A DNA stretch of 64,000 bases from Cerrena zonata (GCA_038087015.1 JASBNA010000011.1:558001-622000); one strand, 5' to 3'; numbered from the stretch's first letter, positions 30,745 through 44,070 are shown. Program-made: numbers and translations. The notes: generated by a model from the letters alone, not told the origin.

Positions 30745-32579
30745 TGTGGTGTGTGTAGAAAGTGTAACAACGAGTAAATGTTTGTTGATAGCCCACTCTG
30801 TCGAAGTGAAGAGGGCTTTTATACCTCTCGAGATCCAGCATGTCGCTAAAGAGTTCGGTCATGCGATGAGTTAAAAATCACTGCGCGTGTAGGGGGCAGA
30901 TTTGCGTATTCAAATTGTCGACACCGAAGGTTGTTCTGGGCGTAGTATATCCGCATTTCACTTCAGAAATTAGTTTAACCCACTGCCTCGGAGCGTAAAT
31001 GAGCTGAATCAGAGTAAGGAAGTGATAGAGTAGCGCCTTGTAGCGCACTAGTTTCTGGACAAATATAGTCCGATCGGAATACAGTGAGATACATAGCACG
31101 TATAATCATAAGTTGGTCAATGCAATGTGAGATTAATGCAGAAACATATAACAAACTCACGTCGGCAATCAGGGTAAGGATTAGACTTTTGTTACTCTCG
31201 ACGACCTTTTGCAAAGATATATAACGCTGTACTTGATCTTAACTCTATCTTCGAAATTACGTACCCGGCCGCTACCACAGCCTATGCGGGAAGAGGCGTC
31301 ATTCCGAATTTGACAACAAAAGCATCAGCAGGTGTTCTGAATGGAGAAATTAATAGAGGCCAAGGTGATATATCCGGGTTCCACTGCTAGAGAACCGAGT
31401 TTCTTGAGCTTACCATAAGGGTACAAATTCATATAGTCAAGGACCCTGACCGGATTTGACAGATGTTAGTTATAAAGTAGAATGATGAAGAAAGGAATAG
31501 CGATGATAAATACCTGGAACGAGGCTCAGATTCCGCACGGAAACATAAGTGAAATAACAACCGCCGTGTCACTAGTGTCATGAGGCTGCCTCCCATGTTT
31601 CCGACAGAGATGTCATTATGAGAGAGGCTTTGTTGTTTCGGCCGGAGCGAGCTTAGTGAACACAAGGCGACTATAGCAATGTCACAAATTTAGTGCACGT
31701 CGAAGGGCAGGGTAACAGAAATAGCATCCGCACCTATGTACTCCGCGTGATACGTATAGTATGATACAGTATTGCTGCGTAATACAATCCTGGACACATC
31801 TAATAGAAGGTGAGGGCGCAAAAGATGAAACGCGGTTGGGTATTCCGACGTTCGTCGACATTCTTCCCGCCCCGAGGCTTCGATTGGGGATCTTTGAAAA
31901 ACACAGACGAGCCTCATGAGCGCAAGGAGGATATTTATACGCCTAGACATCCAAACAACCGCCTTCCACGACAGTGGCATACAATCTGTGTCTAGAGGGA
32001 GGTCCCAAACGGCTGTAAACGAAGATTATAGGAACGAGGTTATCTTTAGGGTTTGAAGCTCCGTCAATGACTCATCCATGTAGGGTGTAGTGGAATCCCT
32101 GTCGTGAAAGAGACAAGTTCGAAGAAAGGTGATTAATTGTGAGGAATTGTGAATAATAAGTGAGATATTCATTCGTCTGACGGGTTGAGTAACTCATTGG
32201 AAATGTGAATAATTCGAGGGATGTGAGAAAGCTAAGCGGGAGGAGATGAAAACGTCTGCTGAGACGACATTGCTTGTGGCGAAAATATGTGCTATCCGCA
32301 TGTTTGTTCGAGATCTTTCAATATGCAAAAGCTCGTATGGGAGACAGTTGTGAATAATGAGTGAAAAATAAGTGAGCAAGTACTCCGTGAATAAAGACCC
32401 TTTACGAAGTGAGGAACCCGTGGGAAATCCCTACAGAAATTGATCGAGGACTGGTAAACTTTCAAAGCAACTCTCACAGGCGAGCACTACCCCTCTACAC
32501 TATACTGTAACTCTATAGACTCTGTGCGGTATACGGTATACAGTATACCCTTCTAGACTATAGACACACCAACCTCAAA
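30745..32579. other. intergenic inside and next to the inverted repeat arm
   Basis: No gene is supported here. The last 80 bases before DBP3 contain a cluster of GTATAC palindromes (about 32529-32550: GGTATACGGTATACAGTATA) that may form the DBP3 core promoter. Confidence 0.45.
30816..30823 (-). promoter_or_regulatory. TATA box of the four-cysteine gene at 30744
   Basis: TATAAAAG on the minus strand within GGTATAAAAGCC, 72 bases upstream of the start. It matches the element before the gene at 63258. Confidence 0.7.
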
Positions 32580-34785
32580 ATGACTGTAGACGCTACACTC
32601 CCTCATGACGATCCGTCGATAAAGACCAAGAAATCTAAAAAGTCGAAGAAGGTCGATCCCTCGACTACTCCTGGTGGTCTGTATGTCACATTGAACGCAT
32701 GATTCACGAGAGAGCTAATTTTTCTTAAATTATGGTCTGTAGATGATAATGTTGTAGCTCCTGTGAAGGAGAAGAAACATAAGAAGAAGGAGTCGGCTGA
32801 AGCGTCGACTTCTGCTGAATCGGGCAGCAAGAAAGAGAAGAAGGAGAAGAAGGATAAAAAGAAGTCGAAATCTTCGAAGGTCAAGGAGACCTCCGAGGAT
32901 ACTGCTATGACTGTCGACGAGCCAGGTGCGTAACAATAAATCAAGAATATATAAACTGTGTTGTCTCATATGCACGACTTGACAGAAGCATCTTCGGATG
33001 CCGAATCGAAGAAAAAGCGTAAACGGGACCAAGCAGAAGAGACCCCAGTTGCTCCCTCCGAATCCTTCGAGGGAAAGAAAAAGAAGAAACGTAAAACTGA
33101 GGAAGTCGCCGCTGAAACTCAGGCTGAAAGCTCTTCGAAACCCTCGAAAAAGGAGAAGAAAAGTAAGAAGGAAAAGAAGGCCAAGCAACCCTCGACAGAA
33201 ACTTCTAACGGCCTCTCGATACCTTCTGAGCCGAGTACTTCAACCACTCCCTCCTCATCTGCTGCACCTTCTGCTGATGAAATCTCATCCTTCCTCTCCA
33301 AAAATGCTATCACCATCCATAGTGAATCCCCACTAACTCCCATCCTCTCGTTCTCACAACTCGCAATTCCAGAAGCTCTCCGATCGGCGTTTTCTGGCTT
33401 CAAAGAACCTACACCTATCCAAGCATGTGCATGGCCTCCTGCACTCGAAGGGAAAGATGTCGTTGGTATCGCCGAAACAGGTAGTGGAAAGACTCTCGCT
33501 TTCGGTCTTCCAGGGCTTGCCCGGATAGTCTCCGCCAACTACAAACATTCGAAACCTGTTGCTTTGGTCGTTGCTCCCACACGTGAACTGGCTATCCAGA
33601 CACACGATGCTTTATCTGGTTTAGGTCAATCGTTTGGTTTTAGAAGTGTTGCTGTTTTCGGAGGAGTGGATAAAGCCGGCCAAATACAAATGCTCCGCAA
33701 CGCTAATTCGAATAAGAAAGGTTCCAAATCCTCAAACCTCACTACTCGAATCGTTGTTGGAACTCCTGGTCGAATTCTTGATCTCATCAACGATGGGGTA
33801 TGCGATCTTAGTGAAGTGCACTACCTCGTTCTGGACGAAGCCGATCGTATGCTCGATAAAGGATTCGAGAATGACATTCGGTCGATTATTAGTCATACGA
33901 AACAAGGAGACGAGAGGCAGACGTAGATGTTTAGTGCGACTTGGCCTGATGCGGTGAGGAGATTGGCTTCAACTTTCCAGAGGAATCCGGTTAGGGTTAC
34001 TGTGGGAAGTGATGACTTGACAGCGAATAGCAGGGTTGAGCAGAGTGTGGAGGTATTTGAAGATGGGCGATCGAAAGAGTATGTTCTCCATGCGTTATAC
34101 ATGGACATCTGAGCTGATGACTTATTAATAGTTCACGAGTGGTTAATCACCTTCAAAAGCTCCTTCCTAAGGGAACTCAAATAGCTTCCGTTGACACCAA
34201 ACGAGTTCTTGTCTTTGCACTTTACAAGAAAGAAGCCCAGCGAGTAGAACAGATGCTCCAGTACAAGGGCTTCAGCGTCGGAGGTCTGCACGGAGATATG
34301 TCACAAAACGCCCGTATCGACGCCCTGCAAAAATTCAAGGATGGCGAAACGCCAGTGCTAGTCGCCACCGATGTCGCTGCTCGTGGCCTCGATATTCCGA
34401 ATGTCGCGGCTGTGATCAACTATACATTCCCGTTGACGATCGAGGATTACATTCACCGGATAGGACGAACAGGTACGGATCAGTTGCATTACTTCCTTCC
34501 GTCATTCTGCATCTCCCGCGTCTGAATAGGGTACTAATATACACCGATTGCGTTACTTCAGGTCGAGGTGGCAAGACGGGAAAATCTATTACATTTTTCA
34601 CCGGAGATGCACACGAGAGGGCTCTTGCCGGAGAGCTTGCGCGTGTACTGCGGGAGAGTGGATTTGAGTGCGAAGGGCTCAAGAAGTTCCCGATGACGAT
34701 TAAGAAGAAGACCCATGGTGCTTATGGGGCTTTCTTCCGCGATGACATTCCGGAGCCGAAGGGACCGACCAAAATCGTATTCTGA
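32580..34785 (+). CDS. DBP3: DEAD-box RNA helicase DBP3 with an in-frame stop
   Basis: Five exons: 32580..32676, 32743..32925, 32986..34078, 34132..34472, 34562..34785, for 645 codons. The first junction is uncertain by three bases. The N-terminal 200 residues are Lys/Glu/Ser-rich tails typical of nucleolar DBP3. The core carries the Q motif region ([10 protein letters not shown]), [51 protein letters not shown] and HRIGRTGR (the last restored by splicing). Known role: pre-rRNA processing in the large-subunit pathway. Codon 407 is TAG (33924-33926), between RQT and MFSATWP, where DBP3 proteins normally carry a hydrophobic residue. No intron pair removes it. Everything downstream remains in frame and conserved, so the stop is a single-base lesion, a read-through site or a sequence error. 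Confidence 0.88.
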
Positions 34786-35310
34786 GAGGACAGGGTCCTA
34801 GGATAGGGTGTTAGGATGTTGATCATATCAATGTTCTAGTGCGATCGAGTATATTCTACTGTTACCTGTATTAGGATGCCTTTGGTTTTCAATCGTACTG
34901 GGATAAGTCAGAATGAGTGTTTGACTTTGTAAGAGGCCATGACTGACGATATGGCCCGAATGCCGCTAGGGGCGGTATGCAGTGCGTCTTTGGCGTAATG
35001 CGTCACTACTGTGCTCGAATGCACTGCCCTCTGTCTACTACCACCACCTACTCTGTTCTGTAGCTGTTGTACTCGTATAGATCGCAAGTTGCTATTGTTC
35101 CAGGGGCAAAGAGATCACACCTCCGACAGTACATTAATTTCGGCTAGATCAATATAAAGTGGCTGTGGTCGCCCTGCGCATCGTCCATCCTTCTTCAGAC
35201 AGCTACAGCCCTCTCGGACACGCTTCCTCCTCCCCCTCTTCCTCCCCTCTCATCACTACCACATACCCCCCTAAATCACTTGCCTCCTAGTCCGAGATCT
35301 ACCTGCAATC
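34786..35310. other. spacer between DBP3 and the OSBP gene
   Basis: Contains the 3' region of DBP3 and a pyrimidine-rich leader (TCCTCCCCCTCTTCCTCCCC, about 35227-35246) just before the OSBP start. The leader is typical of strong fungal promoters. Confidence 0.45.
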
Positions 35311-37417
35311 ATGATGGGGCTATTCAGTTCAGCTGCTTCCAACCTCAAGGTCCCCAGCCAGCGTCCACGAGGAAACTCGATGGATGACAAAATGCCTGAA
35401 GACACCGAGCCAGATGATACATCGATCTTGTTCGTCCTTTCCTTGTCCTTCTGCCACCCATAGACTCCCTTTTCGCTGATTGGTTCTTTTGCATATGTTT
35501 TACTATTCTAACTATACCACTTGTGTCGATGACGATGATTCGGACGAATATAGAGACGAGAATGAAGGATCTATTATCAGTTCTCTTATTTCACAGCTCA
35601 GGTGTGTTTACCATTTCTATTGCCCCTATTTGTGTCTTTGGGAGAGACCTTCCATGACGTTGTGCATTGGACGTGTACTGACTGGCCCCGAAACAGAGTG
35701 GGCATGGATCTCTCCAAGGTTACCTTCCCAACGTTTGTCCTAGAACCGCGCAGCATGTTAGAGCGCATTACCGATTTCATGTCACATCCTGATCTCATAT
35801 TCGGGTACGTTCCCTCTGTCCCAAGTCCCCCCTTGTCCTTATCCTTAAACGCCACAATCCAACAGTGCGGAGAATTGCGACGACCCGGAGGAGAGATTCA
35901 TTCGTGTATTGCAGTATTATCTCGCAGGGTGGCATATCAAACCCAAGGGTGTCAAGAAACCGTACGTCCACTTGCCACTTTCCTTTTCGATCCGAATAGC
36001 TTAAATGTTCATCCTCCTCCTTCTTTCCCCCTCTCAATACAGTTACAATCCTATCCTTGGTGAATTCTTCCGGTGCAGATATGACTACTCAGATGGTTCA
36101 CAAGGTTTCTACATCGCTGAACAAGGTATGCACCGCTCCCTTACCTCCCAACAGCATGCGAGGGCTGCGTGAACTGAGCATTGCGGTGTACTGACATTGT
36201 GCGACATCTCGTTTACGTAGTTTCTCATCATCCGCCCATATCCGCATTCTACTACATCTCCCCAGCCAACCAGGTTGCCATTCTCGGAGAGCTGCGTCCT
36301 AAATCCAAGTTCCTTGGAAACAGCGTATCGACAACTATGGAGGGTGAAAACAGGGTATTCCTACTCGGCCGTCCGAAAGATGGAGGTACGTTCCATTCTT
36401 CTACTCTATCCCGTATCTCTTGGCTGCAGTCATTCGGGGATATGCAATGTGTTTTGCTAACGTATCTGGGTTCTGTGCACCGCCTCGTTTACAGAGTACG
36501 TGATTTCGATGCCAAATATGTATGCCCGTGGTATCCTTTGGGGGAAGATGGTCCTCGAGTTGGGTGACTCATGCACGGCACGGAATACAAACAACGGCTT
36601 CTTTGCCGACATGCAGTTCAAGACAAAGGTAAAAATCACTCCATTGTCGTGATTCGCAACACGAGATATTGATGCATGTATTTATTTATAGGGATACTTC
36701 TCAGGCACTTACAATGCGATTTCTGGGAAAGTACGGCGCCATGATAAAGATACTGGGGAAGTATCTGGGAAGTGGAGTTCAGTCATGGAGTATAAGAGCA
36801 GTAAGGTATGTCATATGAATTCAATAGTGGCTCCACTTTATGCTCCTGTCGAATGTTAACTGACATGGTTCCGCTGTAGACGGGGAAGTCGCGCGTTTTG
36901 TTTGACGTCTCGAAGGAAGGTGCAAAGATAGCGCCAAAGTGGGTCGCACCAGAAGACGAGCAGGAGCCCAATGAGTCAAGGCGGTACGTCGACGTGTTCA
37001 ATTATTCTACCTTCTTCTAGCCTACCTGGCCCTCGTGCTCTTTCTCTATCCCACATGACGACCGATATACTGATCTACTGCTTTACTGCAGACTGTGGTC
37101 AAAATTGACTGCGGCGATCACCGCAAAAGATATGGAGGCGGCGACAGAGGCCAAGACCGCAGTGGAAGAATCTCAACGTGAACTCCGGAAACGCCGAGAC
37201 GAGAGTGGTGAGAAATATGTGCCTCGGTTCTTCAAGTTTGAGAATAACCGTTGGGTACCGAAATTCACGTTCGTATTTTCGCTTTTTCTATTATTTTTTG
37301 AGAACCCGTTGGCTTATTACTATGTGTTGGTGTGTATACAGGATTCCCTCGGATTCGAAGGAAGCTGTGACAGCTGTCCAACAATGGATCTGGGCACCTC
37401 CCCCGTCTGCCTCTTAA
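35311..37417 (+). CDS. oxysterol-binding protein-related lipid transfer protein (KES1/OSH4-like)
   Basis: Eleven exons: 35311..35429, 35554..35601, 35697..35804, 35866..35961, 36043..36125, 36221..36385, 36495..36628, 36692..36805, 36880..36983, 37092..37268, 37342..37417, giving 407 aa. The protein has a single ORD domain and no PH or ankyrin part, as in the short OSH4 class. The OSBP signature EQVSHHPP lies at about residues 150-157, built across the fifth intron. Other landmarks are [37 protein letters not shown] and the basic C-terminal helix followed by KFENNRWVP. Known role: exchange of sterol and PI4P between ER and Golgi membranes. Two introns use a GTTCGT donor. The ATG pair at 35311/35314 follows a pyrimidine-rich leader. 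Confidence 0.95.
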
Positions 37418-37965
37418 ATTCGAATATTCCTGACATCATAGAGTGAGAGAAAGACTATATCCACCGCACTCATTGTATACGTATCCATGTGTTAGTGCAG
37501 CTTATTGCACCGAACCTCCCATAGGTATATTGTAACTTATGTAAAGCTTCAAGCTACAACGCTCACAACGAACCCCTACGTGTTTTTGCTCTACCCAGTT
37601 GTGTTTGTTCAATGTACCGTCGATTCCCGATTAATGCAAATCTTATTTCCAGTGTGTACAAGTATGTCAGAGGTAGGCGTGGAGATTTCCCACTTGAGTA
37701 AGTAATGAATGTAGGTTGAAATAATGGTATTGAACTTGAGAACACGAACAAATTGGTCTTGATGAATGAATGTTGATGATGAGATAAAGAAAAGGTATAT
37801 TGGAGAGGATGAAGCAGAGAGACCGAACAGTATTAGGAGTAAGTAAATACAGGAATGCATATAAAAAAGAGGATGCGCAACATAATGATAGTTCACTTGC
37901 AGATTTCCACGACCACCAACCAATCTAAATCCAGAACCCTGAACGATCAAAACATGTATCTCATT
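37418..37965. other. convergent spacer
   Basis: Holds the 3' ends of the OSBP gene (+) and the large coiled-coil gene (-). No coding feature is seen. Confidence 0.45.
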
Positions 37966-40900
37966 CTAACTCCACCATCCATCTTCGCCCAAAGTTGGCG
38001 CCGCAGATACTACACTTGCGGAAGGGGAAGGCGGACGGAATGCAGATCGCTTTGGTTGAGGCGTCACAGGTAGCCTGTTCAAACTAGCCATAGTCAAGGG
38101 GTTGGCATTCTCGCGTCTGGTCTTGGGTGCGTGTATCGAATCCCAGATACCTTGCTGAGAGCTTGGTCGACTACCGTTCATTCCAGCCACGGGAGTAACG
38201 GCTCGGCTGTCGATGTAGACCGTGCTAGCTCGTGAGTCAGGTCGGGGGAGAGTGACTTGCGAGCGAAGGTAGCCATTTTGACGGGCAATGGGAGCAGGAT
38301 GTGAGGGTTTCTGGGAAACGGAGGCGGGAGCTGCTGGCTTCTTTGCTTGGACAGCCTCAGCTCGTGAGCGGGCAAGCTGCTCCTCGAAGTTGGCGATTTG
38401 GTCCCTCAACTTACTCTCACGATCCTGTAAGGGGGATTTTTAACACAAGGAAAACCCTAACGAGAAGGATAGTTAACATACCTTGGCCAAACGTGCATCG
38501 GCATTTCGTTCATCGACTTGAATCTTGAGCAGGGCATTGTCCGTCTCCAGTTGAGACTGCGCTTGTTCCAACTCAGAAATCTTAGCCTGAGCAGACTGCA
38601 AATCTTGTTGGTAACCGCCAGCGCGTTCTTCCCATTCTGCAGATCGTTGTTGAGCTTGGGTGAGACTCTGGCGAGCTGCAGCGGTAGTTCGCTCATAGTT
38701 GGAAACCTTGGTCTCTTGGTCTTTGAGTCGACGTTGCAAGGCTGCGTACTCATCTTCCAAAATCCTGTATCGATCACGAGTTTGTCTGAGCTCCTTAAGT
38801 TCTTCGCTGTCGGAGTGAGACATGAGAGAAGCAAGGGCTTGGATTTGCTCGTTGACGCGGCGGAGTTCGTCCCAGTGATCTTGCTGTAACTGAACTTCCT
38901 CGTACTGTTTCTTGTACTGAGCGAGATCATTAGCAAGGGTATCCCTCTCGCGATTGGCGAATGCGACGGCTTGCTCGAGGTTGCCAGTCTACACAAGATA
39001 AAATTAGTAAGGAGAAAACTGTATTGTATAACATGAACATACCCTCGATAATAACTGGTACTTCTCATCGCTAAGTTGTTGAGCGTTTCGTTCCAAACTG
39101 GTGATCCTCTCAAGGTGAGTCTGAGCAGCAACATCAGACGATTTGATACGCTCCAAAGCCTGTGCGAGAGCTTCTTCTAGTTCGCGATTACGGTTCTCCA
39201 TGGCATTAGCCTCCGCAGTCTTGTTAGCAGCAACGGCCTGTATGTCAGATAACTGCAGGCGCAGACGATCCCGCTCACTCTCAGCTGAACGAATCCTATC
39301 GTTCATCAAGTCCTTCTCAACACGGACTTGACCGTGCTGACCACGAGCCTTAGCCAACGAGACTTGCATCTCAGCGTTAGCCGTCAAGAGTCTACGAATC
39401 TCATCTGCATCCTTCTGCGACGTATCTCGGGATAACATATCGTTGTGAGCATTCTGGATGACCTTAGTCGCCTCAAGAATTGTTTCTGGGAGTGCGTTGA
39501 TGTGTCGAACGATATCCTGGCAGAAATCGGAGAACTCTTGGTTCTGATCGATGAGAGTCCTTTGTTGCTCGGATAGCGATGTCAAACTCGACTCTAGGGA
39601 ATTGATGGCCTTAAGAGATGAATCATCCTTAGGCGTGGTAATCTTGGAAGCAGTGAACTCCTCCTGAGCTTGACCGAGAGCTTTGGTAGCATCGGCAAGT
39701 TGTTCGGGCAAGTTAGACAAGAGGGAGGTAATATCCTGTCGGACAGACGAGAGATCCAATGACTGTACTTGAGGGGATTTCGTAGCAGTTGATACCCGTC
39801 CAAGAGCATCTACAGCATTCTTCAAGTCTTGCAAAGGTGCCAACAGTGTACGAACGTTCTCGGTGACCTTCTCCGATACAACATCTACGTTGAACGACTT
39901 GTCCCTGATAGCGAGACGAGAATCTAGACGCTCCACCACGAGGTCAGACACTTGCTCCTTAATCTCATGCGCATCGACAGGGCCAACGATCTTACGGACT
40001 TCGGTAGTGAGGCGACCAACGATACCTTCTGTGTCGAAGTTGGGTAATGTGGGGAGCAGGGGAACGAGTTTGTCAACGATGAGACCAGCGGTTTCCCTCT
40101 TATCGGAAGCGAGGTCGATGAGTTGGGAAATGTGAGGTTTAACGGCCTGAGTCAACTGTGCAGTCAAGGCCTCGTAGTCAATGGGCTCGGACCGGAGTGA
40201 AGTGAGTTGAGGCGTGAGGGCGGATACGACATCAAACACAATTGCCTCGCGTTCACCAGATGTCGATGACCTAGATTGCTCGAGTGCCTGCATACGCATG
40301 GTGACTTGGGAGGTAGCGGACATAACGGCATGCATGACGTTTTCACTGAGATTTTCCGCGAATGCCTGGAAATCGTGACCGTTGTTGAGTCGGGCCAAAT
40401 TCTCCCTGAGTTCACGGAAGAGCATGGCTCGAGCCTCTGCACTGCTCTGTTCGATAATGCCCTTGAGTACCTCGAAGTCAAGTTCTCCACGAGCATCCAT
40501 CTGACTATCCTCCAAGCCACGAGCAGCGGACTCTTGCAGCTGAGCACGAAAGAGGGATACCACCTCCGAGATCATATCTTCTGTAGATGCAGTCATGTTT
40601 TGATTCGCGTTGGCAACACGTTGCTCTTGGAGTTCTCGCTTTAACATATCAATCTTCTCGTCCAATAAGACTTCCAGTCGCTCTTCGAATTGATCCAAGT
40701 CAATCTGTCTAGCGAGATCCATAGCAGCTTCATAAGAGCTTGAGGAAGAGAGACTGCCTCGTCGTTTGGGAGGCAACGATGACCTCCTACGGGAGGACGA
40801 GAAAATCCCATCGCGTTCCACAGATGTATCCCTCAATCCGGGATCAGTGAAGAGACGAGTCTTGTTGTTAACCGTGCGGCGACTGGAAATGGGAAGGACG

Positions 40901-43900
40901 TTATTATCGCTGAGCGAATGAATGGAGTTACGATCGCTGCGTTTACTGAATTCCCTGGAACTAAGACGAGAGCGAACAGCGCGTCTTGTTCGCTCTTCAT
41001 TTTCACCGTTGTTAAGATTCTTGAACAATCCGGCGGGAACCGTGTTGGTCGATACAGGATGTTTGAAGTCCAAAGGTATCGGCGCACGCTTAGGTTTTAA
41101 CGTAGGTGGAACGGGGAGTTCATCAGCCGCTTCAGGCTCTGGAGCCTGAAGAGCGCGAGACTCTGTCCTCTCAGCACCCTCAGATGCAGCATATTGGATA
41201 GGAGCAGGCTTCTCAACATCCAACGTTGATCCAGTGAATCCAGAGAAGGTGAATGGTTTCGCAGAAGCACTCAGGCCACTGTCTGGAGGAAGATCTGACC
41301 CGGTCGCTGGCGGGCTTGCAGGAGCAGAGTGCCTCATCGGTTTCGAACCCCCTGGTGAAGGTGGGAATTTGAACGAGCGAATAGTATCCTTCTCCTCTCT
41401 ATCCTCCAATGGCTCGTCGTCCTCCGTTTCCTCACCATCCTGAGTGCTGAATGAAGATACAGATCCACGTCGTTGTCTCTTCTCTCGTCCTTGAGTAGCA
41501 CGTTCGGTGATAGGCAAAACAGGCGGGACAGGGAGTGGCCGAATTTGAGCCTGCGGTGATACTTTTGGCATGACTGGCTGGAATTGGAATGTGAATCCTC
41601 CTGGTTTAAATTCTGGTGCAGCCACATTGAGAGGCTTTCCGATAGATTGCGCACGACTGTGAGATGCAGGTGAGATAGAAGCAACAGTGGCAGCAGTGGA
41701 AGTTGCCGGTTGAGCAGCGAAAGATGGGCCAAAGACGAACGGCTTCGCGAGAGGGTTGAGAGAGTCTTTGCGCATAGACGATGTAACAGGTGTAGGCATA
41801 GTACGTCCGATGAGCGGTCCATGAGAGAAATCTGAGCCTTCACGAGAATGTGCCAATGCAGGATCGTGATACGAGAACTGTGCAGAGGTCGACCGCGAGT
41901 GAGGAAGAGGGGGCAAAGGACGTCCTTGCGAAGTAGGACGAGAAGACATATCAAGATATGAAGATGGTTCATTACGGATACGTTCCTCTTCACTAGGATT
42001 CGAAATGATATCATCGTCAGTGGGAAGGGTATCCGGAGGACGAGGGAAGTTAGGCAACCTCCTTGGCATCTCCAAATCGCGTTTGAGCTGACGTGCAGCA
42101 CGACGAGTGCGACGGTCAGAACGTTGTTGACGAGCCCGTTCTTCATCTGAGGGATTCGACCATTCACCAATACTCTGAAAACAATACTGTCAGTGTTATA
42201 TCCGGAGAAATTTGAGTAGTTTGCTAACCTCGTCGTCAGAGCTATCAGCACCAGTTCCAAGGTCTTCTGACCCAGTCCATTCACCAATCGCATCATCAAC
42301 AACATCCGGTTCTTCGACCTGGAATTCACCAGCTGGCGGCAGGAGATAAGCATCATTCGATTGCCCCAAAGTGGTAGGGCTATCCGTCCTTCCAACCGAA
42401 TGCAACGAAAGCGCGGCAGATAACTTAGACACATGTCTAGAATGGATCCTACTTTGAGCAACAGTGCTCATACCATCTCTCTCCGTCTCGAACCCATCAT
42501 CACGAGCTCCCTCAGCCATTGTAGAAAGCTGATCGTCAAATTCTATATCCTCGCGTGAGTTATCCGCTTCAGTCGCGATCGGTTCGTCCTCTGGAGGTTC
42601 TTCTACTTCCGCGGTCGTATCTAAGCCGAAACCTCTAGAGAAATCAGGTCGACTTTCCGGGCGTGAAAGACTGGGTGGCGGCGCGAGGGAAGATACACTG
42701 GTAGGCACTCTTCCTTGAGGGGCAAGGATTTCTCCACGAGGACCAGGAGATATACGCGCTTGAACTTGCTCGGAACCGAGTACTGCGTTGGGTCCGAATG
42801 GATTGAAACCTGGGGTAGGATTATACGATGAAGATTGGTAGCCAGGCGGTTGAGCGAGGGACATAGAATGTCCGTGACTCCTTCCTTGGAACCTTGGTGG
42901 AAGACCGTTAGAGCTTCCGGGTGAAGGTGTCAACTGAATGAGAGGTTGAGGAGAAGTCGAGAGGGAATTCAACGCAGAGTTGTTTTGGGATTGTTGTAAT
43001 TTGTTCAGTTTGAAGAACAAGAGCGCAGGATCGGCGGGTGACGATATCTAAAGAAGCGTGGTGGCGCAGATAAGTTTCACAAAAGACTAAACAACGTGTT
43101 GAAGGGTAGGGAAAGTGCAGAAAATGACGTACTGATGCAGCTCGAGCATGAGGCGCATGGATGCTAGGTACAGATCCACTCAAACTTCCGCCCACTCCGA
43201 GCTTCTCAAGCTTCTCCTCGATAATGCGTCGCTTCATCTCGTCCCACGCGCCCTAAACCGCAAAGCATCAGTTCCCATCAACCAGAACAAAGATAACCAA
43301 AAACAAACCTTTCCAGGTAGAAAGACGTCTACGGTGGGGGGTATATATTGTCTCCACGCGTCCGAAGGGTATGCTTCCACAGTTGTCAACTCGGGTGCTT
43401 CAATGGTCTTCATCTCTGGTACTTCAGCTAACGGAATGGGTTTCCTCGCCCAAGCCTGCTCGGTCACAGACCCGTCTTCCCCATTCTCAACTCTCTCCTT
43501 TGGCAAACTCACCACAACCTTCTTCTTCGATCCAGTCGGCGCGGCGGGTGCTGCTGGTGTTGCAGGAGCAGCCGGAGGCAACGGACTGACTTTCCTCTGT
43601 GGTCCTCCCAACACCGCTTTAGGTGGCCCTCCAGTGCTGATGCTTTGGTTCCGTTTGCTCCTTGGAATGAATGGAGGAGGAAATTGCCCTGGTATCAATG
43701 CAGGAGACGGGAACATATTTTGACTGAGCGGGGTCATGGGAGGATGCGGGCCCAACATGCCCGGAGGTGGAAGAATCCCAGCAGCAGCCAATTGGGCTAC
43801 ACTGGCTTGCGCACGGTGCATAGACGGTCTACCGGGTGCACCAGGGGGGTGTTGAGGGAAGAAGTTGGCTTGCATCGGTGTCTGAAGCGCGTTTGGAAAT

Positions 43901-44070
43901 TGGGGATGCATTCCCACTTGAATGGCCGTGGGTAGACTGGGCGAAAAGAGTTGAGTATTATCACCTCCAAAGACTCCAGGTTGCTGAGAGTTCAAAGAGG
44001 GTGGAATGAACAGCCTCGATAGATGATGGGCATGGTGCTGGCGAGGTGGCATCTGAGGATGGGCGGCCAT
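37966..44070 (-). CDS. large coiled-coil protein of unknown function
   Basis: Six exons, complement(37966..38424, 38482..38988, 39043..42174, 42229..43047, 43133..43252, 43309..44070), giving 1932 aa. All five introns are phase 0. The first 250 residues are Pro/Gln/Ala-rich (MAAHPQMPPRQHHAHHLS). A short conserved-looking helical segment follows (PSDAWRQYIPPTVDVFLPGK, then WDEMKRRIIEEKLEKLG). Residues 300-1000 are disordered, with many Ser/Pro/Arg stretches. From about residue 1010 to 1820 the chain is mostly coiled coil. It ends in a Pro/Ser tail and the acidic, Trp-containing end GEDGWWS. There is no motor, kinase or membrane domain. A cytoskeletal or septal scaffold role is possible but only inferred. 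The ATG at 44070 lies in a purine-rich context. Confidence 0.85.

Larger units (their letters stand above)
30188..32370. repeat. left arm of a 29-kb-spaced inverted repeat
   Basis: The reverse complement of 61600-63770 aligns along this whole stretch in order: TGTGTTTGTACTTGTTG flank, the four-cysteine gene, CTCTAGACACAGATT near 31987-32000, CTCATGAGCGCAAGGAGG near 31914 and GAATTGTGAATAATA near 32143. Identity is highest in and near the gene and low elsewhere. Confidence 0.75.
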
